Shown: piece after piece, positions 17,632 to 26,221 of the stretch | How positions within the stretch are numbered: position 1 is the stretch's first letter | Layout of the letters: each line of letters starts with the position of its first letter | DNA from: Flavobacteriaceae bacterium GSB9 | Lineage (GTDB): Bacteria; Bacteroidota; Bacteroidia; Flavobacteriales; Flavobacteriaceae | Assembly (NCBI GenBank): GCA_022749295.1 | Contig: CP062007.1 | Location: forward strand, 1,736,001-1,800,000 | DNA length: 64,000 nt | Direction: 5' to 3' | Notes under the pieces: model-generated | Told to the model about the DNA's origin: nothing | The model's input: the letters and a program-made list of their open reading frames with translations, nothing else | The model's database searches: none | Made by a program: the position numbers and the translations under genes

Positions 17632-18612
17632 TTATAATTGGTACATTACCTTTTTTACAGCTTTTATCACATCTTCGTGATTTGGCAACCATTCTGCCAA
17701 TAATACTGGAGAATATGGCGCAGGTGTATCAGCCGTATTGACTTTCACAACAGGAGCATCTAAATAATCGAAAGCTTCAGACTGCACTAAATAGGTGATT
17801 TCGGTAGCAACATTTCCAAAAGGCCAAGCCTCTTCTACAACTACCAATCGGTTGGTTTTTTTAACCGATTCTAAAATCGCTTTTCTATCCATTGGACGTA
17901 CAGTACGCAAATCGATAATCTCACAGGAGATGCCTTCTTTTTCAAGCTCATCAGCTGCTTTGTAGGCTTCCTTGATAATTTTTCCAAAAGACACGATGGT
18001 TACATCATCGCCTTTTCGCTTTATATCGGCTACACCTAACGGTACAATGTACTCACCTTCCGGAACTTCACCTTTATCACCATACATTTGCTCACTTTCC
18101 ATAAAAATAACCGGATCGTCATCACGAATGGCTGCTTTTAGCAATCCTTTGGCGTCATATGGATTTGATGGCACTACAACTTTCAAACCTGGTGTATTTG
18201 CAAACCAGTTTTCGAAAGCCTGCGAGTGTGTTGCCCCTAATTGACCTGCCGAAGCAGTAGGCCCACGAAAAACAATAGGGCAGTTAAATTGCCCACCAGA
18301 CATTTGTCTGATTTTTGCTGCGTTGTTTATAATTTGATCAATTCCAACTAGAGAGAAGTTAAACGTCATATATTCTACAATCGGTCTGTTACCCGTCATT
18401 GTTGAACCAATAGCTATACCTGCAAAACCAAGTTCGGCAATAGGCGTGTCAATAACACGTTTTGGCCCAAATTCATCCAACATACCTTTTGAGGCTTTAT
18501 AGGCACCGTTATACTCGGCAACCTCTTCACCCATTAAATAAATGCTTTCGTCTTTACGCATTTCCTCGCTCATGGCTTCACAAATAGCCTCTCTAAATTG
18601 AATTGTTTTCAT
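17632..18612 (-). CDS. pdhB: Pyruvate dehydrogenase E1 component, beta subunit
   Basis: Beta chain of the ThDP-dependent E1 that decarboxylates pyruvate and acetylates the E2 lipoyl group. The 326-residue sequence from the ATG at 18612 begins MKTIQFREAICEAMSEEM, with DESIYLMGEEVAEYNGAYKA, the ThDP-contacting region of E1-beta. RVIDTPIAELGFAGIAIG and the C-terminal transketolase domain (GKIIKEAYKAADELEKEGI, EIIDLRTVRPMD) follow. The longer frame to 18657 adds a hydrophobic segment foreign to this cytosolic protein. No alpha subunit or E2 gene is adjacent in the window. Confidence 0.93.
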   Translation of the reverse strand: MKTIQFREAICEAMSEEMRKDESIYLMGEEVAEYNGAYKASKGMLDEFGPKRVIDTPIAELGFAGIAIGSTMTGNRPIVEYMTFNFSLVGIDQIINNAAKIRQMSGGQFNCPIVFRGPTASAGQLGATHSQAFENWFANTPGLKVVVPSNPYDAKGLLKAAIRDDDPVIFMESEQMYGDKGEVPEGEYIVPLGVADIKRKGDDVTIVSFGKIIKEAYKAADELEKEGISCEIIDLRTVRPMDRKAILESVKKTNRLVVVEEAWPFGNVATEITYLVQSEAFDYLDAPVVKVNTADTPAPYSPVLLAEWLPNHEDVIKAVKKVMYQL

Positions 18613-18770
18613 TAAAAAAATTTTAATTGGAATAGCAAAAATAACAATAAATGCCATACTAACTAATAAGATTTTTTTAAAATTTACTATGCGCGCATAA
18701 CAAATATTCAGAATAAAATAATTAACTTCGTAACCTGAAAAAAATAAGACATTTTAATATATAAACTATT

Positions 18771-19517
18771 ATGAAAATATTAGTGTGCATAAGTCACGTA
18801 CCTGATACGACATCAAAAATCAATTTTACCGATGGCAACACAAAATTTGACAGCAATGGCGTACAGTTTGTTATAAACCCAAATGACGAGTTTGGATTAA
18901 CACGCGCTATGTGGTTTAAGGAAAAACAAGGTGCAAGTGTTACTGTTGTTAATGTTGGTGGACCTGAAACAGAACCGACTTTGCGTAAGGCTTTGGCCAT
19001 TGGCGCCGATGAAGCTATTCGCGTAAACACACCTGCAACAGATGGGTTTTCAGTAGCCAAACAATTGGCTAATGTTGTTAAAGAAGAAGGTTACGATTTG
19101 GTTATTGCCGGTCGCGAATCTATAGATTACAATGGCGGTATGGTTCCTGGCATGTTGGCTGGCCTAACAGACGCCAACTTTGTTAACAATTGTATAGGTC
19201 TAGAAATTGAAGGAGAAACAGCTAAAGCAACACGTGAAATTGATGGCGGTAAAGAAACCGTTTCTACATCGTTACCTCTTGTAATTGGCGGACAAAAAGG
19301 CTTGGTTGAAGAAAGCGACCTTCGCATTCCCAACATGCGCGGTATTATGATGGCAAGAAAAAAACCATTGAATGTTGTTGAACCGGTTGAAGCAAAACCC
19401 GAAACAACATCAGCTTCTTTTGAAAAACCAGCTCCTAAAAGCTCGGTTAAACTTGTGGAGCCCGACAATTTAGATGAATTAATAAACCTACTTCACAACG
19501 AAGCCAAAGTGATTTAG
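18771..19517 (+). CDS. etfB: Electron transfer flavoprotein beta subunit
   Basis: Soluble AMP-binding partner of EtfA; the heterodimer carries electrons from acyl-CoA and other dehydrogenases to ETF:quinone oxidoreductase. The 248-residue protein begins MKILVCISHVPDTTSKINF, the usual ETF-beta start. It has the signature-like stretch LPLVIGGQKGLVEESDLRIPNMRGIMMARKK split across the nucleotide-binding region. It is divergent from pdhB across 158 bases and is followed by etfA after an intercistronic hairpin. Confidence 0.95.
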   Translation: MKILVCISHVPDTTSKINFTDGNTKFDSNGVQFVINPNDEFGLTRAMWFKEKQGASVTVVNVGGPETEPTLRKALAIGADEAIRVNTPATDGFSVAKQLANVVKEEGYDLVIAGRESIDYNGGMVPGMLAGLTDANFVNNCIGLEIEGETAKATREIDGGKETVSTSLPLVIGGQKGLVEESDLRIPNMRGIMMARKKPLNVVEPVEAKPETTSASFEKPAPKSSVKLVEPDNLDELINLLHNEAKVI

Positions 19518-19522
19518 CAAGA

Positions 19523-19567
19523 AAAACCATTCCAACATCCACAAACACGTTTGGGTAGAATGGTTTT
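19523..19567 (+). other. Intercistronic hairpin between etfB and etfA
   Basis: AAAACCATTC (19523-19532) pairs perfectly with GAATGGTTTT (19558-19567), and a smaller CAAAC..GTTTG helix lies inside. Only four T end the 3' arm. It could be a weak terminator giving more etfB than etfA, or an mRNA processing site. Confidence 0.5.
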
Positions 19568-19629
19568 GTCATTTTCAGCAACATTAATACACTCCCGTTT
19601 TAATGGGAAACACAAAAAACAAAAAAATT

Positions 19630-20586
19630 ATGTCAGTTTTAGTATATACAGAATCAGAACAAGGCCAGTTAAAAAAAACTGCTTTTGAAGTCGCTTCATA
19701 CGCCAAAGCCGTTGCAGACCAATTGGGCACTACCGTTACAGCTGTTGCAGTAAACACTAATGATATCTCTGCCTTGGGCAATTATGGTGTTGACAAGGTG
19801 TTAAACATAACTAACGACCAATTGACTGATTTTAACGCAAAATCTTACGCTTTGGCAATCCAACAAGCAGCAGAACAAGAAAACTCTAAAGTTGTTATTG
19901 TAAGTTCAAGTGCAGACAGCAAATATTTAGCCCCCCTTTTAGCTGTTGGGTTAAATGCAGGTTATGCTTCAAATGTCGTTGCAACACCTTCCAGCACAAG
20001 TCCATTTACAGTTAAACGCTCGGCGTTTACCAATAAGGCTTTCGAGAATATTGAAGTTAATACTGAAGTAAAAATTGTTGGTGTATCTAACAATGCTTTT
20101 GGCCTGGTTGAAAGTATGGGAAGTGCTTCGGTGGAAGACTTCTCGCCTTCCCTTCCAGAATCACAAGTTAAAGTGGAATCCGTAGATAAAGCAACCGATA
20201 AGGTCACCATCGCCGATGCCGAGATTGTCGTTTCTGGTGGGCGCGGTTTAAAAGGCCCAGAAAATTGGGGCATGATTGAAGAACTAGCCGATGTTTTAGG
20301 CGCGGCCACGGCCTGCTCTAAACCAGTTTCCGATTTAGGTTGGCGACCACATGGTGAGCACGTTGGGCAAACCGGTAAACCCGTTGCTGCAAATCTATAC
20401 ATTGCCATTGGTATTTCTGGTGCTATTCAGCATTTAGCTGGTATCAACGCTTCAAAAGTAAAAGTGGTTATCAATACCGACCCTGAAGCACCTTTCTTTA
20501 AAGCTGCAGATTATGGCGTTGTTGGTGATGCGTTCGAAGTGGTTCCTGAACTCATTGAAAAATTGAAAGCCTTTAAAGCGCAATAA
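19630..20586 (+). CDS. etfA: Electron transfer flavoprotein alpha subunit
   Basis: FAD-binding subunit of ETF. The 318-residue protein from the ATG at 19630 begins MSVLVYTESEQGQLKKTAFE. The FAD-domain motifs are SGGRGLKGPENWGMIEELAD, then DLGWRPHGEHVGQTGKPVAAN and LYIAIGISGAIQHLAGI, the ETF-alpha signature. A start at 19603 would add nine unrelated residues. It follows etfB by 112 bases. Confidence 0.96.
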   Translation: MSVLVYTESEQGQLKKTAFEVASYAKAVADQLGTTVTAVAVNTNDISALGNYGVDKVLNITNDQLTDFNAKSYALAIQQAAEQENSKVVIVSSSADSKYLAPLLAVGLNAGYASNVVATPSSTSPFTVKRSAFTNKAFENIEVNTEVKIVGVSNNAFGLVESMGSASVEDFSPSLPESQVKVESVDKATDKVTIADAEIVVSGGRGLKGPENWGMIEELADVLGAATACSKPVSDLGWRPHGEHVGQTGKPVAANLYIAIGISGAIQHLAGINASKVKVVINTDPEAPFFKAADYGVVGDAFEVVPELIEKLKAFKAQ

Positions 20587-20771
20587 GAAACAAAACCAAC
20601 GTTCAATTTCAGGACTAATCAATAAAATAAAAACACCGGTAGACGAATAATTTATTTTTTTATAAATTGGATAGTCTTTTTTAACTGCTTAAATTAGCAT
20701 TTTATACATAATTCTGCCTTGGCACTTGGTAAAGTTCTAATTTAAACAGTTCTTTGCGTTTTGAAAAAAAT

Positions 20772-21395
20772 ATGAGTTTAGTACGATTAAATATAAAAGG
20801 TATTTCATATAGCCAGACCCAAAATGGCGCTTATGCCTTGATTTTAAACGAAGTAGATGGCGACCGAAAACTTCCTATAGTAATTGGTGCTTTTGAAGCA
20901 CAATCCATAGCCATTGCCTTAGAAAAGGAAATTAGTCCGCCACGGCCATTAACACACGATCTTTTCAAGAATTTTGCAGACCGTTTTGAAATTGTAGTCA
21001 AACAGGTTATTATCCACAAATTGGTTGATGGCGTATTTTATTCAAGTTTAATTTGCGAACGCGATAAAATTGAAGAAATTATTGATGCCAGAACCAGTGA
21101 TGCGATTGCTTTAGCTCTGCGGTTCCAAGCACCCATATTTACGTATAAAAACATTCTTGACAAAGCTGGCATATATCTTAAGGTGAACCCTAAAAAAGAG
21201 GATGAAAATGAAGACACGGAAGACAGCATTCTTATGGACGAAGTTGTTGCTAAAGAGCTCGAACCCGAATCACCTCGTGAAAACCTAAAGGGTAAAACCC
21301 TTGCCGAGCTTCAAAAGCTTTTAGATGAAGCCGTAGCGAAAGAAGATTACGAAAAGGCAGCCCATATTCGTGACGAAATTTCCAAAAGAGAATAA
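20772..21395 (+). CDS. Bifunctional nuclease-domain protein with C-terminal UVR motif
   Basis: A 207-residue protein with an N-terminal BFN domain (DUF151): LPIVIGAFEAQSIAIALEKE and SDAIALALRFQAPIFT are its conserved segments. An acidic linker follows, then a UVR-type helix at the C-terminus (LAELQKLLDEAVAKEDYEKA, AAHIRDEI). BFN-UVR fusions are typical of Bacteroidota. The nuclease activity described for plant BFN-domain proteins cannot be assumed here. The ATG at 20772 is chosen over a TTG six codons upstream. It is followed 16 bases later by the nucleoside transporter, hinting at nucleic-acid salvage. Confidence 0.9.
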   Translation: MSLVRLNIKGISYSQTQNGAYALILNEVDGDRKLPIVIGAFEAQSIAIALEKEISPPRPLTHDLFKNFADRFEIVVKQVIIHKLVDGVFYSSLICERDKIEEIIDARTSDAIALALRFQAPIFTYKNILDKAGIYLKVNPKKEDENEDTEDSILMDEVVAKELEPESPRENLKGKTLAELQKLLDEAVAKEDYEKAAHIRDEISKRE

Positions 21396-21411
21396 ACGCC
21401 GTATCTACCAT

Positions 21412-22935
21412 ATGAAAAAGTTGCTTTTATTTTATGCTGTATGTTCATTATCCATTGCAAACATTTCAGCACAAGGTGAAAACAGCCTTAATCTGAACGA
21501 TTCTACTAAAATCATCTCAGTAACTCAACCACAGTCAGATTCGTTGATTGAAGCCAACACAAGTCCAGAAGCTTCTAAAACCGTTAAAACTGAGACCGAA
21601 AACCTCACTAAAACGAACATCATCCCAAGTCAAGGGTTTTCGATAGATAGTTTATGGCGTGGCATTTTAGGCATGGTAGCTTTAGTGTTTCTTGCCTTTC
21701 TTTTTAGTAGTAACCGAAAAGCTATTAATTGGAAAATAGTTGGTATTGGCTTGGCTTTCCAGCTACTCATAGCCATTGGGGTTTTAAAAGTTGAATTTAT
21801 AAAAGCTGGGTTCGAATTTATTGGCAGTTTGTTTGTTCAGGTATTAGAGTTTACACGTGCAGGCAGTAAATTTCTTTTTGAGGGCTTAGTAGTAGACATG
21901 GATACCTTCGGATTCATTTTTGCTTTTCAAGTATTGCCTACTATCATTTTCTTTTCTGCTTTAACGTCTGTTTTATTTTACTTAGGAATAATCCAAAAAG
22001 TAGTAAAAGCTATGGCTTGGCTACTTTCTAAAGCCTTAAAAATTTCTGGTGCTGAGAGTCTTAGCGTTGCCGGAAATATTTTTTTGGGCCAAACAGAAGC
22101 GCCACTTTTAATCAAAGCCTATTTAGAGAAAATGAACAAAAGCGAAATGCTCTTGGTTATGATTGGCGGAATGGCCACCGTAGCGGGAGCCGTTTTAGCA
22201 GCGTACATTGGGTTCTTAGGTGGAGACGATCCAGAATTACGATTGTTTTATGCTAAACATCTTTTAGCAGCATCGGTAATGGCTGCCCCTGGTGCCATCG
22301 TTATTTCTAAAATTTTATACCCGCAAACCGAAACCGTTAATACCGATGTTTCTGTTTCACAGGAAAAAATTGGTTCTAATTTTTTGGACGCTATTGCAAA
22401 CGGCACTACAGAAGGCTTGAAACTCGCTGTAAACGTAGGTGCAATGCTTTTGGTTTTTGTGGCATTTATAGCCATGTTAAATGGTATTTTGGGCTGGGTA
22501 GGCGATTGGTCGTCATTAAACAGTTGGATAGCCAGCAACACCTCTTATGACAGTTTTTCTCTTGAATTTGTTCTCGGTTATATATTTGCGCCACTTATGT
22601 GGTTAATTGGAGTAGCCCAAGAAGACATGGCTTTAATGGGTCAATTACTTGGAATTAAATTAGCCGCAAGTGAATTTGTAGGCTACATTCAGTTAGCCGA
22701 TTTAAAAAATGTTACGAGTGCTATACATTTAACCTATGAAAAATCAATTATAATGGCCACCTACATGTTATGTGGATTCGCCAATTTTGCTTCTATAGGC
22801 ATACAAATTGGGGGCATTGGTTCGTTAGCTCCTGGACAGCGCAAAACACTTTCTAAATTTGGAATGAAAGCCCTTATTGGTGGTACGATAGCCTCATTAA
22901 TCTCAGCCACTATCGCAGGAATGATCATTGGGTAG
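21412..22935 (+). CDS. nupC: Concentrative nucleoside transporter (NupC/CNT family)
   Basis: Inner-membrane nucleoside symporter, probably Na+-coupled. From the ATG at 21412 it has 507 residues. A signal-like start (MKKLLLFYAVCSLSIANISA) and a Ser/Thr-rich linker of about 55 residues precede the first transporter helix. The CNT core shows LSVAGNIFLGQTEAPLLIK (the GQTEAP motif), FNFILAF-like helices, and the C-terminal LCGFANFASIGIQIGGIG signature. The extra exported-looking N-terminus is common in Bacteroidota CNT proteins. Its neighbours, BFN nuclease and thymidylate synthase, fit nucleoside salvage. Confidence 0.93.
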   Translation: MKKLLLFYAVCSLSIANISAQGENSLNLNDSTKIISVTQPQSDSLIEANTSPEASKTVKTETENLTKTNIIPSQGFSIDSLWRGILGMVALVFLAFLFSSNRKAINWKIVGIGLAFQLLIAIGVLKVEFIKAGFEFIGSLFVQVLEFTRAGSKFLFEGLVVDMDTFGFIFAFQVLPTIIFFSALTSVLFYLGIIQKVVKAMAWLLSKALKISGAESLSVAGNIFLGQTEAPLLIKAYLEKMNKSEMLLVMIGGMATVAGAVLAAYIGFLGGDDPELRLFYAKHLLAASVMAAPGAIVISKILYPQTETVNTDVSVSQEKIGSNFLDAIANGTTEGLKLAVNVGAMLLVFVAFIAMLNGILGWVGDWSSLNSWIASNTSYDSFSLEFVLGYIFAPLMWLIGVAQEDMALMGQLLGIKLAASEFVGYIQLADLKNVTSAIHLTYEKSIIMATYMLCGFANFASIGIQIGGIGSLAPGQRKTLSKFGMKALIGGTIASLISATIAGMIIG

Positions 22936-23121
22936 CCACCCACCTCTTCTCTTTTGTGCTATTAAAAAAGGCATAAAATCTCGTTAATAACTTTTTAATA
23001 TTAACGTTTTAAAAATCAATTTGAAAAGCATCTTATTTCTTAATTTCGTTCACGCTGAAATATTTCAAGCAGGCTTAATTTAAATTATTGGAGGATTTCC
23101 TTGTTATAGGAAATGATGTTT

Positions 23122-23946
23122 ATGAAACAATACCACGACTTAGTAAAACACGTTTTAGAAAACGGTAACGAAAAAGGAGACCGTACCGGTACGGGTACCA
23201 AGAGTGTTTTTGGCTACCAAATGCGATTTGATTTAAGTGAAGGATTTCCGATGGTAACAACCAAAAAACTACATTTAAAATCAATTATCCATGAATTGTT
23301 GTGGTTCTTAAAAGGCGATACCAATATTAAATATCTCACTGAAAACGGCGTTAGAATTTGGAACGAATGGGCTGATGAAAATGGTGATTTAGGCCCTGTT
23401 TACGGTCACCAATGGCGCAACTGGAACAGTGATGATATCGACCAAATCAAGGACGTTATAAACACCCTAAAAAACAACCCCAATAGCAGAAGAATGTTAG
23501 TTTCTGCTTGGAACCCATCAGTACTACCCGACACCTCAAAATCGTTTAGCGACAATGTGGCCAACGGTAAAGCGGCCCTTCCTCCCTGCCATGCCTTTTT
23601 TCAGTTTTATGTGGCCAACGGAAAATTATCCTGCCAATTGTATCAACGTAGTGCCGACATCTTTTTGGGTGTCCCCTTTAATATTGCGTCCTATGCCCTC
23701 TTCACCATGATGATGGCACAAGTTTGTGGCTACGAGGCTGGAGAATTTATCCATACGTTTGGCGATGCACATATTTACAGTAACCATTTTGAACAATTGG
23801 AACTGCAGTTATCTAGAGATATTCGACCGTTACCAAAAATGAAGTTAAATCCAGATGTAAAAGATATTTTTGATTTTACTTTTGACGATTTCACTTTAGA
23901 AGATTACAATCCGCATCCGCATATAAAAGGCGCCGTAGCAGTTTAA
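23122..23946 (+). CDS. thyA: Thymidylate synthase
   Basis: Methylates dUMP to dTMP using 5,10-methylene-tetrahydrofolate, which becomes dihydrofolate. The 274-residue protein starts [20 protein letters not shown]. It has the phosphate-binding RTGTGT, the catalytic-Cys segment [30 protein letters not shown] and [12 protein letters not shown]. The ATG at 23122 is preferred to one three codons upstream. Dihydrofolate reductase, which regenerates its cofactor, lies about 1.3 kb downstream. A TonB-C protein starts 9 bases after its stop. Confidence 0.97.
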   Translation: MKQYHDLVKHVLENGNEKGDRTGTGTKSVFGYQMRFDLSEGFPMVTTKKLHLKSIIHELLWFLKGDTNIKYLTENGVRIWNEWADENGDLGPVYGHQWRNWNSDDIDQIKDVINTLKNNPNSRRMLVSAWNPSVLPDTSKSFSDNVANGKAALPPCHAFFQFYVANGKLSCQLYQRSADIFLGVPFNIASYALFTMMMAQVCGYEAGEFIHTFGDAHIYSNHFEQLELQLSRDIRPLPKMKLNPDVKDIFDFTFDDFTLEDYNPHPHIKGAVAV

Positions 23947-23955
23947 ATATTTTTT

Positions 23956-24435
23956 ATGAAGAAACTCGCACTGGTAGTTTTTATCTTTTCAAATGTAATA
24001 TTTGCTCAAAATCAAAAAACACCAACGGTTAATGATTCCGAAGATGCCTCATTTGAAGTTGTCGAAGAAGTTCCTGTTTATAAAGGATGTAACAAAAAAT
24101 TAGTCAATGCTATTTTAAAAAAATGTATGTCTGATAAAATATCAGAACACATCGCTAAACACTTTAATATCAATATAGCATACAACCTAGGACTGCCAGA
24201 TGGTTTGGTGAAAATAAATGTCTTTTTTAAAGTAGACACCCAAGGAAATATTACTAAAATTAAAGCTAAAGGCGGACATCGTGCATTAGAAAAAGAAGCA
24301 CGTAGGGTAATAGCATTAATACCGAAATTAACCAGACCTGGGTATCACCGTGGAAAACCCGTCGTTGTCCCTTACGCTATCCCCATAATGCTAGGTATAG
24401 ACAACTCTGAAAAGGACCTAGAAAGGAAAAAGTAA
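23956..24435 (+). CDS. Secreted TonB C-terminal-domain-like protein
   Basis: A 159-residue exported protein. The signal peptide MKKLALVVFIFSNVIFA is followed by an EEVPVYKGC motif and a TonB-C-like fold (INVFFKVDTQGNITKIKA, then EKEARRVIALIPKLTRPGYH and VPYAIPIML). Bacteroidota encode many such soluble periplasmic TonB-C proteins whose partner is unknown. It lacks the usual N-terminal membrane helix and Pro-rich spacer of a true energy transducer. It begins 9 bases after thyA and probably shares its transcript. Confidence 0.75.
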   Translation: MKKLALVVFIFSNVIFAQNQKTPTVNDSEDASFEVVEEVPVYKGCNKKLVNAILKKCMSDKISEHIAKHFNINIAYNLGLPDGLVKINVFFKVDTQGNITKIKAKGGHRALEKEARRVIALIPKLTRPGYHRGKPVVVPYAIPIMLGIDNSEKDLERKK

Positions 24436-24566
24436 CTCCTTTTCGCTCTGGCAACATTCAAAACAGGGAAACTAAGACAGTGTTATGTACTGCGTGCGTG
24501 TTTATTGGAGTTCCTCGACAAAAGATGCAGTGATTACCAAAAGCCCGACCTTTGTTAACTCAAAAA

Positions 24567-24608
24567 AAAAATGCTACCATAAATAAAATGGGAGCATTTT
24601 AATTTTTA
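24567..24608. terminator. Bidirectional terminator between convergent genes
   Basis: AAAATGCTACCAT pairs with ATGGGAGCATTTT with one internal mismatch, flanked by A9 on the left and TTTTAATTTTT on the right. It can terminate the thyA/TonB-C transcript (plus) and the CBM48 gene (minus). The bases from 24436 to 24566 otherwise show nothing recognisable. Confidence 0.75.
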
Positions 24609-24624
24609 TATGCTTTACTGAAAA

Positions 24625-24921
24625 TTACAGATTTAACACACCGTTTTCTGCCCCGGCATACTCGTTCCAGGCGTAAGCATCGGCAGCTTCATCATTAACA
24701 TATACACCATCAACAATGTATTTAAACTCATGAGTACTTCCTGTTTCTAAATCCACAGTACCTTTAAACGTACCGTTCTTTAGTTTTTTAAGTGCTGTTT
24801 TCTTTTCATTCCAGTCATTAAAAGTCCCTACTACAGAAACTTTTTTCGCATCTTCTGCAGGTAAAGAAAAAGTTACCTTACAAACCGGTTTGCTTTTTAG
24901 GTATTGTTTTTTAATAGCCAT
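24625..24921 (-). CDS. Isoamylase early-set (CBM48/AMPK-like) domain protein
   Basis: A 98-residue stand-alone glycogen-binding-like domain. The segment KVSVVGTFNDWNEKKTALKK has the VxGxFNDW motif of CBM48, and GTFKGTVDLETGSTHEFKYI with VDGVYVNDE completes the beta-sandwich. No catalytic domain or signal peptide is present, so it is probably a cytosolic carbohydrate-binding or regulatory protein. The ATG at 24921 starts the conserved part; a longer frame to 24984 is not supported by the family. It is convergent with the thyA group. Confidence 0.85.
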   Translation of the reverse strand: MAIKKQYLKSKPVCKVTFSLPAEDAKKVSVVGTFNDWNEKKTALKKLKNGTFKGTVDLETGSTHEFKYIVDGVYVNDEAADAYAWNEYAGAENGVLNL

Positions 24922-25228
24922 AATTGTAATTTTAAATTGTGTTGTATTATGGTACAAATTTATAAAACAATTCGTTAGGCACATTCGTTAAAGTTATATT
25001 ACAATGAAGAATTATCATTTTGTTAACGTGCAATCGATTAAAATTGAAGTAAACAAAAAAATCTCTAAAATATTTAGAATATCGTTAAAGCCAACACATG
25101 CGCTTTAGACTGATTTTCAAGGGTTTTAATCGAAAATTGATCTCTATTGAGTTTTATTTTTCAGTATTTACACATTAACTATGTAATGAAGAAAAAAAAT
25201 TTAACTTTACAATCTTTATTTTACACAT
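24922..25228. other. Divergent intergenic region, nothing specific seen
   Basis: These 307 AT-rich bases separate two divergent genes and should hold both promoters. TAACTTTA at about 25202 resembles the -7 element of the downstream fusion gene with one mismatch. No repeat, hairpin or small gene is recognised. Confidence 0.4.
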
Positions 25229-26149
25229 ATGTTTGGAAAGAAAAAAGCCAGTCCGCAAATAGACAAAGAGCAGTTAGAGTTAATTGAAAATGCCCAAAAA
25301 CGTATTAAACAAAAGAAACGTTTATATACCCATTTTGTACTGTTTTTAATTGGCTCTGTTTTTCTGATTATCGCTAATACCATTTTAGGAATTGGAAAAG
25401 CATTCAAGCCGTTTGGCATGGAATGGTTTTTATTCGCCATTCTGTTGTGGTTATTTTTTCTTCTGTACCACGTTTTTAACGTTTTTGTTACCCATAAATT
25501 TTTGGGCAAAGACTGGGAACAACAACAATTAGAAAAACTAGTTGCCAAACAAAAAAAGCGTATTGGAAAAATAAAAGAAAACCTTCCTAAGGATGACGAT
25601 CTTTTAATCCAGAATAAAGTTCACACAGAACAAACGGCGCAAAAGCTAAAAAACAAGAATTCAGTTTTAACCATTATAGCTGCCGCAGCAGAAAACAATG
25701 CTATAGGACGAGGCAATCAGCTTATTTGGCATTTAAGCGACGACCTGAAGCGCTTTAAAACGCTTACCTGTGGCCACCATATTATTATGGGACGCAAAAC
25801 CTTTGAGAGTTTCCCAAAACCTTTGCCTAACCGTACTCATGTTGTCATTACACGCCAAAGTAATTATAAAGCACCAAGCGGTGTTATTGTCGTGCACAGT
25901 TTGGCAGATGCACTTGACGCTACTAAAAGTGACCCACAGCCTTACATTATTGGTGGCGGACAAATTTACGAGCAAGCCATGACTCTTGTCGATAAAATTG
26001 AATTAACACGTGTACACGAAAGTTTTGAAGCCGATGCCTTTTTCCCCGAAATAGACCACAGCGTTTGGAAAGAAACTGCAAATATCTTTCATAAAAAAGA
26101 TAGCGATCACGATTATGACTTTTCGTTTATTACCTACGAAAGAAAGTAG
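25229..26149 (+). CDS. folA: 2TM-domain / dihydrofolate reductase fusion
   Basis: Residues 1-95 form a 2TM domain with two hydrophobic helices (about 33-55 and 64-88, YTHFVLFLIGSVFLIIAN and MEWFLFAILLWLFFLLYHVF). A charged coiled-coil-like linker (96-144) follows, then a complete dihydrofolate reductase (about 145-306). The latter has IIAAAAENNAIG, the catalytic-acid segment LIWHLSDDLKRFK, IIMGRKTFESFPKPLPNR for NADPH, and YIIGGGQIYEQAM. The frame is continuous, with no stop and no Met or other good start at the domain junction (NSVLTIIAA). The enzyme therefore appears to be made as a membrane-anchored protein facing the cytosol. DHFR completes the folate cycle with nearby thyA. Confidence 0.88.
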   Translation: MFGKKKASPQIDKEQLELIENAQKRIKQKKRLYTHFVLFLIGSVFLIIANTILGIGKAFKPFGMEWFLFAILLWLFFLLYHVFNVFVTHKFLGKDWEQQQLEKLVAKQKKRIGKIKENLPKDDDLLIQNKVHTEQTAQKLKNKNSVLTIIAAAAENNAIGRGNQLIWHLSDDLKRFKTLTCGHHIIMGRKTFESFPKPLPNRTHVVITRQSNYKAPSGVIVVHSLADALDATKSDPQPYIIGGGQIYEQAMTLVDKIELTRVHESFEADAFFPEIDHSVWKETANIFHKKDSDHDYDFSFITYERK

Positions 26150-26221
26150 ACTCAGATTAAGTTTCATTTTTCTTTCATTTAATTTATGTAATTTGTAAAC
26201 AAGTTATTAAGCCGTTTACAA

